This document shows positions 7,915 through 12,821 of a stretch of 12,821 nucleotides of DNA, piece after piece. The notes beneath the pieces are model-generated. The model was given only the letters and a program-made list of their open reading frames with translations, was not told where the DNA came from and did no database searches. The position numbers and the translations under genes are program-made. How positions within the stretch are numbered: the first letter of the stretch is position 1; each line of letters begins with the position of its first letter. Source of the DNA: an uncultured Bacteroidota bacterium (GTDB lineage: Bacteria; Bacteroidota; Bacteroidia; Chitinophagales; Chitinophagaceae); contig CAIZMD010000196.1 in assembly GCA_903933995.1 (NCBI GenBank), positions 1 to 12,821 on the forward strand, written 5' to 3'.

Positions 7915-7950
7915 CTGCAATTTAGTCAAACTAGAACAGGATTATGCTAC

Positions 7951-8679
7951 TTAGTCTTCAAAATGAATGGAGAAAACCACCATTCTTGAAAGGATTCGCT
8001 CTAAGTTATTGGAATATTTGAGTGCGGGGTCTACTTGGTGAAGATTACTAAACCCATTGCTGATTTTAATTTCAGGCGAGATGGTTACAAAGGGTAGGTA
8101 AAAATTAAAGCCTATTCCCGCTTCATATCCAAAATCACCTTTTTTGAGTTTGATCACGTCTTCCGCATTACGGGCAGTGGAATTGCTGGCAAGGTCAATA
8201 TCATATTTTAAACCAGCCATCATATAGGATCTGAAATTACCAATCCGGTCTGAGTTGAATTTAAACTGCAAAGGAAAGCTTACAATATTACTAGGCAAGA
8301 CCTGTTGTTGATTAGTTCCTTCTCCAGGCCTAGTGGTTCCAAGGGTATAGGATAGATATTTTGAACCACCAATAATTAGTTGCGGATTGATTCTAATTTG
8401 AAAATGCTCATCAATACGCATGGTGCCCAATAAGCCTAGTGCAAAACCACCACTGGCACCGGGTTCTACCACTTTAATACTATCAGAAGCCAAGAATTGA
8501 CTACTCTTGGTCTGATGTAGATTAGAGCTATTATAACTTAGTGTTAGACCAAAATAATAGGGTAGGTCGTCATGGTCTTGACGATATAGTACGCGCTGCG
8601 CTTTGCCTTCTTGAAAGGCAAGCAGGAGCATGGAAAACAGGAATACCCTTAGACTTTGCTTCCGCAGTAAATGGTGCAT
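7951..8679 (-). CDS. porT: Type IX secretion / gliding protein PorT
   Basis: A 242-residue outer-membrane beta-barrel-type protein. A signal peptide (about 1-27, ending GKAQ) leads into YYFGLTLSYNSSNLH (41-55), the PorT family signature. Alternating hydrophobic strands follow, such as FALGLLGTMRI (79-89) and FGYEAGIGFNFYLPFVTISPEI (183-204, given here only as a strand region), and the protein ends in an aromatic-rich strand. PorT is required for the type IX secretion system of Bacteroidota, which exports surface proteins with a C-terminal targeting domain and in many species drives gliding. The ATG at 8679 overlaps the end of ubiE by 31 bp in a different frame, suggesting coupled translation. 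As I recall, porT next to ubiE is common in the phylum, which supports the assignment. The rest of the secretion machinery is not in this window. Confidence 0.88.
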   Translation of the reverse strand: MHHLLRKQSLRVFLFSMLLLAFQEGKAQRVLYRQDHDDLPYYFGLTLSYNSSNLHQTKSSQFLASDSIKVVEPGASGGFALGLLGTMRIDEHFQIRINPQLIIGGSKYLSYTLGTTRPGEGTNQQQVLPSNIVSFPLQFKFNSDRIGNFRSYMMAGLKYDIDLASNSTARNAEDVIKLKKGDFGYEAGIGFNFYLPFVTISPEIKISNGFSNLHQVDPALKYSNNLERILSRMVVFSIHFED

Positions 8680-9395
8680 AAACCGAGACTGAGTTTTTTC
8701 AAATAAGTTTGGGTAAATCCTGCTTCATTCATTAAGTTTAAAAAGGTTTGTCCCTCAGGAAATGCTTGTACACTATCGTTGAGGTATTGATAAGCAGCTT
8801 TGTCACTGCCAAATAACTTACTAATACTTGGTCCTATTACATTCATATAGAATTGATAGAAACCAAGAACGGGGGCAAAACTGGGTTTTGAAAATTCCAA
8901 TACCACTAATTTACCATTTGGTTTTAATACACGGAACATTTCTGACAAACCTTTTTCTAGGTTTTGAAAGTTGCGCACCCCAAAAGCCACGGTAATGGCG
9001 TCAAAATGGTTGTTCTCAAAATGAATGGTCTCACTATCGCCCGTTTGCAATTCAATGGCACCAGACAATTGCAGGTCAACCAATTTTTTTCTGCCAAAAT
9101 CCAACATCCCTTCAGAAATATCAATCCCAATAATCTTTTCAGGAGCCAGCATTTTATGGGTCATAATGGCCACATCACCTGTGCCAGTAGCCACGTCCAA
9201 AATAATTTTTGGATTCAGGGCCCTAAGCTCATTGATGGCTTTTTTGCGCCAACCCTTGTCAATACCCGCACTCAGAAAATGGTTCAGAAAATCGTATTTG
9301 AAAGCGATTTTGTTGAACATTTCTGCCACCTGCGCCTTTTTTTCCAGTTCACTCTCCTTATTGGGAACTATCTGATCGTGTGCAAACTTTGCCAT
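8649..9395 (-). CDS. ubiE: Demethylmenaquinone methyltransferase (MenG/UbiE)
   Basis: A 248-residue SAM-dependent C-methyltransferase of the UbiE/MenG family. It probably converts demethylmenaquinone to menaquinone, the respiratory quinone of Bacteroidota, so menG is the functional name. The family stretch YDFLNHFLSAGIDKGWR (34-50) precedes SAM motif I DVATGTGD (67-74). The acidic residue D92 lies in GIDISEGML, and FGVRNF is at 138-143. The conserved C-terminal pattern IGPSISKLFGSDKAAYQYL begins near 187. The ATG at 9395 is preferred. A frame-open ATG at 9518 would add 41 residues that do not resemble the family and would run through the promoter region of the divergent rsgA. A near-consensus -7 box lies five bases upstream of the chosen start. 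The 3' end overlaps porT. Confidence 0.93.
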   Translation of the reverse strand: MAKFAHDQIVPNKESELEKKAQVAEMFNKIAFKYDFLNHFLSAGIDKGWRKKAINELRALNPKIILDVATGTGDVAIMTHKMLAPEKIIGIDISEGMLDFGRKKLVDLQLSGAIELQTGDSETIHFENNHFDAITVAFGVRNFQNLEKGLSEMFRVLKPNGKLVVLEFSKPSFAPVLGFYQFYMNVIGPSISKLFGSDKAAYQYLNDSVQAFPEGQTFLNLMNEAGFTQTYLKKLSLGLCTIYCGSKV

Positions 9396-9400
9396 GGCTG

Positions 9401-9431
9401 CGAAGATATTACATTTAGTTGGGGCGGTAAA
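9401..9431 (-). promoter_or_regulatory. Candidate ubiE promoter, near-leaderless
   Basis: On the minus strand, TATCTTCG (9408 to 9401) differs from the Bacteroidota -7 consensus TAnnTTTG by one base. It is preceded after 19 bp by TTTA (9431 to 9428) in the -33 position. Only five bases separate it from the ubiE ATG, which would put transcription start at or next to the start codon. Confidence 0.4.
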
Positions 9432-9448
9432 CCGCTTTGGCCCAAAGC
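9424..9448. repeat. Two overlapping inverted repeats in the ubiE/rsgA divergent spacer
   Basis: GCGGT-AA-ACCGC (9424-9435) is followed, sharing two bases, by GCTTTGG-C-CCAAAGC (9434-9448). The second is a perfect 15-bp palindrome with 7-bp arms. Both lie between the two divergent promoter candidates, overlapping or just upstream of the ubiE -33 region. That is a good position for a regulator-binding site. They may equally be chance or a mutually exclusive hairpin pair. Confidence 0.5.
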
Positions 9449-9502
9449 ATGCTGTAAAGAGCAGAGTTTTAGCAATTTTTTCCCATTTGGGGCGGGGCCT
9501 GC

Positions 9503-9510
9503 TATCTTTG
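9503..9510 (+). promoter_or_regulatory. rsgA -7 promoter box, near-leaderless
   Basis: TATCTTTG is a perfect match to the Bacteroidota -7 consensus TAnnTTTG. It lies six bases before the rsgA ATG. The -33 region is only a T-run (9476-9481, about 21 bp upstream). Transcription would start within a few bases of the ATG, implying little or no 5' leader. Confidence 0.5.
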
Positions 9511-9516
9511 CTGAGC

Positions 9517-10443
9517 ATGAGAGCACTGATTTACAAATCCACTGGTAGCTGGTATATTGCCAAGAATGGCGATGGTAAGGTCTATAATGCCCGGATCAAG
9601 GGGGTGTTTAAGATTGACAGCATCACTTCTACCAATCCCATTGCCGTTGGCGATGAGGTAGAAATGGACATTGAAGACGTGGAAGAAGAATCAGCCATGA
9701 TTCATGAGATTTATCCCAGACGCAACTATGTAGCAAGGATCTCTCCCCATAACAAACGCATGCACCATATTGTGGCCTCTAACCTGGACCAATGTGTCTT
9801 GTTTGTTACTTTAAGAGACCCCAAAACTTCGCAAGGGTTCATGGACAGGTTCTTGGTGTCTTGTGAAGCCTATCATATTCCTGCAGTCATTGTGTTTAAC
9901 AAATCTGACCTCTACCGAAAAAAAGAAATGGTCATTTTTGAAGAACTAAAAAACATGTATGAAGCTATTGGTTACAAAGTGATTCTTGCCAGTGTACAGA
10001 ACAATATTGGGGTAGATGAAGTAAAAGCCTTGCTCAAAGACAAAACCAGTTTGCTCAGCGGCCATAGTGGGGTGGGTAAGTCTACTTTTATCAATGCCGT
10101 ATTTCCTGAGTTTAACCTACGCACCCAAGAAGTAAGTGGATGGAGTGGTAAGGGTATGCATACCACCACATTTGCAGAAATGTTTGACCTAGATTTTGGC
10201 GGTAGAATCATTGATACCCCTGGTCTGCGTGAGTTTGGGATTGTAGATATTGGCAAACAAGAACTATCGCATTATTTTCCTGAAATGCGAGACCTGATTG
10301 GTGGTTGCCAATTCAATAATTGCCAACATATTAATGAACCAGGTTGCGCCATCAAAGAAGCCGTAAATACTGGTCAAGTATCTATTGAACGATACGTGAG
10401 TTATTGCACCATTTTAGAAAAGATGGAAGAGATCAATTACTGA
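9517..10443 (+). CDS. rsgA: Ribosome small subunit-dependent GTPase RsgA
   Basis: A 308-residue circularly permuted GTPase that acts late in 30S ribosomal subunit maturation. Residues 1-70 form the OB-fold. The permuted motif order is clear: G4 NKSD (128-131), then G1 GHSGVGKST (182-190), the threonine-rich G2 region (216-218) and G3 DTPG (233-236). The C-terminal zinc-binding domain has C264, C269, H271 and C277 in the family spacing C-x4-C-x-H-x5-C. Length and motifs are normal. The ATG at 9517 begins MRALIYKSTGSWY at the OB-fold. An open frame extends upstream to an ATG at 9394, but that 41-residue extension has no family counterpart and overlaps the ubiE start. The last seven bases overlap the stop of the convergent lipoprotein gene. 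Confidence 0.95.
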   Translation: MRALIYKSTGSWYIAKNGDGKVYNARIKGVFKIDSITSTNPIAVGDEVEMDIEDVEEESAMIHEIYPRRNYVARISPHNKRMHHIVASNLDQCVLFVTLRDPKTSQGFMDRFLVSCEAYHIPAVIVFNKSDLYRKKEMVIFEELKNMYEAIGYKVILASVQNNIGVDEVKALLKDKTSLLSGHSGVGKSTFINAVFPEFNLRTQEVSGWSGKGMHTTTFAEMFDLDFGGRIIDTPGLREFGIVDIGKQELSHYFPEMRDLIGGCQFNNCQHINEPGCAIKEAVNTGQVSIERYVSYCTILEKMEEINY

Positions 10444-10664
10444 TCGTATTTCAATTGTTTTTGCAATTTGTATTTGGGCATTTTCTTCAAGGTCTTTTCA
10501 TCGGCCTGCAATAATTTTTCTGCCCCTACTTCTTTGCCTCTAATTGATTTTTGGGTATTGTCATAAGCGTCATTGCCCCTTGATTTAAATAATCTACAGG
10601 AGCTCAACGTGATGAGCATCGCGCAAGCAAACAGGAATGTTAATATGGATTGCTGTTGTTTGAT
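10437..10664 (-). CDS. Small lipoprotein, likely non-ATG start, function unknown
   Basis: A short lipoprotein of about 75 residues. The open frame reads IKQQQSILTFLFACAMLI then TLSSC: a charged start, a hydrophobic core and the lipobox LSSC with C23, a clear lipoprotein signal. The only canonical start is the ATG at 10619, which would leave just seven residues before the cysteine and no positive charge. The likely start is therefore the ATC at 10664, which falls exactly where ATG AAA would be expected. It sits two bases after the stop of the gamma-carbonic-anhydrase-like gene. An in-frame TGA at 10685-10683 blocks any longer form. The mature part is small and lysine-rich (KLLQADEKTLKKMPKYKLQK), with no recognised domain. 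It may be held in the inner or outer membrane facing the periplasm. A sequencing error at the start codon is an alternative. Confidence 0.7.
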   Translation of the reverse strand: MKQQQSILTFLFACAMLITLSSCRLFKSRGNDAYDNTQKSIRGKEVGAEKLLQADEKTLKKMPKYKLQKQLKYDQ

Positions 10665-10666
10665 GA

Positions 10667-11203
10667 TTAAGGTTTTGGTGCGTCATTATGATCTGCAAAC
10701 CAGGAAGAATAAGTGACATAGTTATTGGAGATGCGGTTGATCTCTCCGCTAATCAATGCTTCAGATACTTCTTTTACTTTTTTTGCAGGAACACCTGCAT
10801 AAATACAACCTGCTTCTACAATGGTATTCTCCAACACAACGGCACCTGCAGCAATAATGGCATTGCTATGCACTACGCAGGCATCCATCACAATGGCTCC
10901 CATGCCAATAAGTACATTGTCATGAATGGTACAACCATGCACCATGGCATTATGACCAATGGATACATTGTTGCCAATATTGGTGGGATGTTTTTGATAC
11001 GTGCAGTGAATAATGGCGCCGTCTTGCACATTGACTTTATTGCCCATTTTAATATAGTGCACATCGCCCCTGATCACTGCGTTGAACCAGACACTACACT
11101 GATTACCCATGACTACATCGCCCACAATAGTGGCATTGGGTGCAATAAAACAGTCTTCTCCAAAAGAGGGAGATTTTCCTTGTACGGGTAAGATCAGTGC
11201 CAT
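10667..11203 (-). CDS. Gamma-carbonic-anhydrase-like hexapeptide protein (YrdA/PaaY family)
   Basis: A 178-residue left-handed beta-helix protein built from hexapeptide repeats (about 15-135), with a short C-terminal helix. Likely zinc ligands are H66, H84 and H89, the last two in the family stretch SIGHNAMVHGCTI (81-93). R45 and D47 (IRGD) and Q60-D61 (VQDG) match conserved gamma-class positions. Length fits YrdA/PaaY/CaiE-type trimers. Many members bind metal, but carbonic anhydrase activity has been shown for only some, so catalysis is uncertain. The ATG at 11203 follows a perfect -7 box closely. It is divergent from the aminotransferase gene and is followed within two bases by the small lipoprotein gene, suggesting cotranscription. 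Confidence 0.9.
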   Translation of the reverse strand: MALILPVQGKSPSFGEDCFIAPNATIVGDVVMGNQCSVWFNAVIRGDVHYIKMGNKVNVQDGAIIHCTYQKHPTNIGNNVSIGHNAMVHGCTIHDNVLIGMGAIVMDACVVHSNAIIAAGAVVLENTIVEAGCIYAGVPAKKVKEVSEALISGEINRISNNYVTYSSWFADHNDAPKP

Positions 11204-11217
11204 GGGTCAATTTTCTA

Positions 11218-11225
11218 CAAAGCTA
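11218..11225 (-). promoter_or_regulatory. -7 promoter box for the gamma-CA-like gene
   Basis: On the minus strand TAGCTTTG is a perfect match to TAnnTTTG and ends 14 bp before the ATG at 11203. No good -33 TTG lies at the right distance (TTTC about 23 bp upstream is the best). It would give a leader of roughly ten bases. Confidence 0.45.
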
Positions 11226-11232
11226 AAACAAG

Positions 11233-11266
11233 TTTGCTTTTTTGGGTAGAAAGCTTTGCTTCTTTG
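11233..11266 (+). promoter_or_regulatory. Candidate promoter for the class III aminotransferase
   Basis: TTTG at 11233-11236 and a TTTG-ending -7-like element at 11259-11266 (CTTCTTTG) are spaced 22 bp apart. AAGCTTTG at 11251-11258 is a closer -7 match but has only a 14-bp spacing. Both lie in the 75-bp divergent spacer that also carries the opposing -7 box. The assignment is weak. Confidence 0.25.
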
Positions 11267-11278
11267 TAAATTGCAGCC

Positions 11279-12478
11279 ATGGCATCAAATAGACAGTTAT
11301 TCCTAAACCATGTGGCACAAACTTCTGACCAACCCATTGGGATTGAAATGGTCAAAGCTGAAGGTGTTTATTTATGGGATACTGCTGGCAAACGCTATCT
11401 AGACCTGATTTCTGGCTTTTCGGTTTGCAATATTGGGCATAGTCATCCCAAAGTGGTTAAAGCGGTGCAGGATCAGGCTGCTGAGTATATGCACTTGATT
11501 GTTTACGGGGAATTTATTGAGCAGCCACAAGTGGCTTATGCCAAAATGCTCACGGATTTGTTGCCTGCTAGTTTGAACAGTGTGTATTTTACCAATAGTG
11601 GTGCAGAAGCCACAGAAGGGGCTATGAAACTGGCCAAGCGTGTTACAGGCCGCACCAAGATCATTGCTTTCAAAAATGCCTATCACGGCAGTACCCAAGG
11701 TGCACTCAGCGTGATGGGTGATGAATACTGGCGCAATGCATACAGACCCTTATTGCCAGATATTTTGCACGAAGATTTTAATAGTCCAGAAGCCATTGAT
11801 GCCATTGATCATAAAACAGCTTGTGTGATTGTGGAGACCGTGCAAGCAGAATCTGGGATCAAGAAACCAGACCATCTTTGGATTCAAGCAATAGCTGAAA
11901 AATGCAAAGCAGTTGGAGCACTCCTGATCCTTGATGAAATACAAGCGGGCTTTGGCAGAACGGGATCTCTCTGGGCATTTGAACAATATGGGATTGTTCC
12001 CAATATTTTACTCTTAGGCAAGGCCCTTGGCGGTGGTATGCCCCTCGGCGCTTTTATTGCAGACAAGGCTTTAATGAATAAGCTTACCCATGATCCCGTG
12101 CTAGGCCATATCACCACATTTGGAGGGCATCCTGTTTCTTGCGCAGCGGGTAAAGCAGCTTTAGAAGTTTTGCTTGAGGGAAAATGGATAGACGCCGCTT
12201 TTGAAAAAGAAGCATTCCTAAAAAAGACCTTAGTACATCCTGCCATTCAACAAGTCAATACAGCTGGACTTTGGATGTCATTGCAATTTGCTACCCCTGA
12301 ACTCAATCAGCGAATCGTGCACCAATGCGTGAAAAATGGTTTGATCACTGATTGGTTTTTATTTGCGCTAGACCGTCTGCGCATTGCACCGCCATTGATT
12401 ACTAGCATGGAAGAATTAGACAGCATCAGCAAGATTATTTTGCAGTCTATTGATGAGATCATTTCTGGTCAAGTTTAA
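11279..12478 (+). CDS. Class III PLP-dependent aminotransferase
   Basis: A 399-residue fold-type I, class III aminotransferase (the ArgD, GabT and ornithine aminotransferase group). The phosphate-binding SGAE is at 107-110 and the stacking pair Y135-H136 lies in AYHGST. D219 and Q222 in LILDEIQAGFGRTG contact the pyridine ring and O3'. The Schiff-base lysine is K248 in LLGKALGGGMPLGAF, and T280 lies in TTFGGHPVSCAAG. The protein is full length for the group, with an intact active site, and is cytosolic. Substrate is unclear: acetylornithine, ornithine, 4-aminobutyrate or another omega-amino donor are all possible, and no arginine or lysine pathway genes are nearby to decide. It is divergent from the gamma-CA-like gene and ends four bases before the stop of convergent bshA, with no clear terminator between. 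Confidence 0.92.
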   Translation: MASNRQLFLNHVAQTSDQPIGIEMVKAEGVYLWDTAGKRYLDLISGFSVCNIGHSHPKVVKAVQDQAAEYMHLIVYGEFIEQPQVAYAKMLTDLLPASLNSVYFTNSGAEATEGAMKLAKRVTGRTKIIAFKNAYHGSTQGALSVMGDEYWRNAYRPLLPDILHEDFNSPEAIDAIDHKTACVIVETVQAESGIKKPDHLWIQAIAEKCKAVGALLILDEIQAGFGRTGSLWAFEQYGIVPNILLLGKALGGGMPLGAFIADKALMNKLTHDPVLGHITTFGGHPVSCAAGKAALEVLLEGKWIDAAFEKEAFLKKTLVHPAIQQVNTAGLWMSLQFATPELNQRIVHQCVKNGLITDWFLFALDRLRIAPPLITSMEELDSISKIILQSIDEIISGQV

Positions 12479-12482
12479 TCAA

Positions 12483-12821
12483 CTAAGAAACCTGCATCCT
12501 ACAAAAACGGCTATAGAGTTTTTCGTAGACAGGAATTATCTTGCTGATGTCAAATTCACAGGCTTGTTCATAAGCAGCCTGTTTCATTTTTTCAAGTTCA
12601 GTATCGTTCTTGAGTAGGTCAATGGCAAAATTGCTCATGGCGGCTACATCGCCAATATTGGCCATAAAACCTGTTTTGCCTTGAATATTAATTTCTGCCA
12701 AACCACCAGCATTTGTACTGATCACAACGGCTCGGGCAGCCATTGCTTCAAGGGCTGCTAGACCAAAGCTCTCGTATTCAGATGGCAGTAAGAAAACATC
12801 GCTTACAGCTAAAATGTCTTC
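12483..12821 (-). CDS. bshA: BshA, bacillithiol glycosyltransferase (C-terminal part)
   Basis: The last 112 codons of a GT4-family (GT-B fold) glycosyltransferase; the frame stays open to the window edge, so the N-terminal two thirds lie outside. The nucleotide-sugar binding region is visible as VFLLPSEYESFGLAALEAMA, including the E-x7-E pair typical of GT4 enzymes. It is followed by STNAGGLAEI and NIQGKTGFMANIGD, close to BshA sequences. BshA joins N-acetylglucosamine from UDP-GlcNAc to L-malate, the first step of bacillithiol synthesis, and bacillithiol is the low-molecular-weight thiol in many Bacteroidota. An ATG at 12743 lies inside the conserved region (LEAMA) and is not the start. Another GT4 enzyme is possible, but the GGLxEIN-GxTGF-xNxGD pattern favours BshA. 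Confidence 0.8.
   Translation of the reverse strand, partial: EDILAVSDVFLLPSEYESFGLAALEAMAARAVVISTNAGGLAEINIQGKTGFMANIGDVAAMSNFAIDLLKNDTELEKMKQAAYEQACEFDISKIIPVYEKLYSRFCRMQVS

Noticed and set aside
9394..9516. Forty-one-residue N-terminal extensions of both RsgA (from 9394) and UbiE (from 9518), antisense to each other
   Set aside because: Neither extension resembles its family, both cross the divergent promoter elements, and internal ATGs at 9517 and 9395 match the conserved N-termini.
8964..9548. Long plus-strand open frame across ubiE and the spacer
   Set aside because: Antisense to ubiE and extending into rsgA in another frame; no domain or signal visible.
10688..11191. Plus-strand open frame of 167 codons opposite the gamma-CA-like gene
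   Set aside because: Its repetitive Asn/His/Gly content mirrors the hexapeptide repeats on the other strand, so it is a shadow.
12470..12490. Possible terminator between the aminotransferase and bshA
   Set aside because: Only a 4-bp complementarity (AGTT/AACT) is present, with no T-run; indistinguishable from chance.
12483..12743. Complete 86-residue protein starting at the ATG at 12743
   Set aside because: The frame is open to the window edge and the upstream codons encode the conserved glycosyltransferase E-x7-E region, so the ATG is internal.

Overview
The window reads as chromosomal DNA of a Bacteroidota bacterium, probably a Chitinophagaceae-like lineage; the genus is not resolvable by eye. 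Four things point this way: a type IX secretion gene (porT) directly after a ubiE/menG methyltransferase, the bacillithiol-type glycosyltransferase BshA, starts without recognisable Shine-Dalgarno sequences, and several TAnnTTTG-type -7 boxes, the form used by the Bacteroidota primary sigma factor. All but one of the genes are complete. No tRNA, rRNA, CRISPR array, insertion sequence or phage gene was seen, and no stretch without a gene exceeds about 230 bases.

Layout. 6-1550 (-) is a YifB/ComM-type AAA+ protein, divergent from a large soluble multi-PAS histidine kinase at 1778-4390 (+); a 227-bp AT-rich spacer separates them. The kinase converges on a minus-strand gene train that runs, in transcription order, ubiE/menG (9395-8649), porT (8679-7951), pyrC (7899-6559), a short MutS-like ATPase (6549-5230) and a secreted bicupin (5207-4443). 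Gaps are 51 bp or less and ubiE overlaps porT, so part or all may be cotranscribed.

ubiE is divergent from rsgA (9517-10443, +) across a 121-bp spacer. That spacer holds -7-like boxes immediately upstream of both start codons and two overlapping inverted repeats. rsgA overlaps tail to tail with a tiny lipoprotein gene (10664-10437, -), which follows a gamma-carbonic-anhydrase-like gene (11203-10667, -) by two bases. The anhydrase gene is divergent from a class III PLP aminotransferase (11279-12478, +). That gene ends four bases before the stop of convergent bshA, which is cut off by the window edge at 12821.

Functionally this is mostly core metabolism and housekeeping: menaquinone methylation, pyrimidine synthesis, 30S subunit maturation, bacillithiol synthesis, type IX secretion and a sensory kinase. 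I found no convincing new multi-gene system. The points most worth a second look are the lipoprotein gene whose signal peptide starts at an ATC codon, the near-leaderless divergent ubiE/rsgA promoters, the MutS-like protein of unknown role grouped with a secreted cupin, and the kinase, whose sampled base composition is much more AT-rich than its neighbours.
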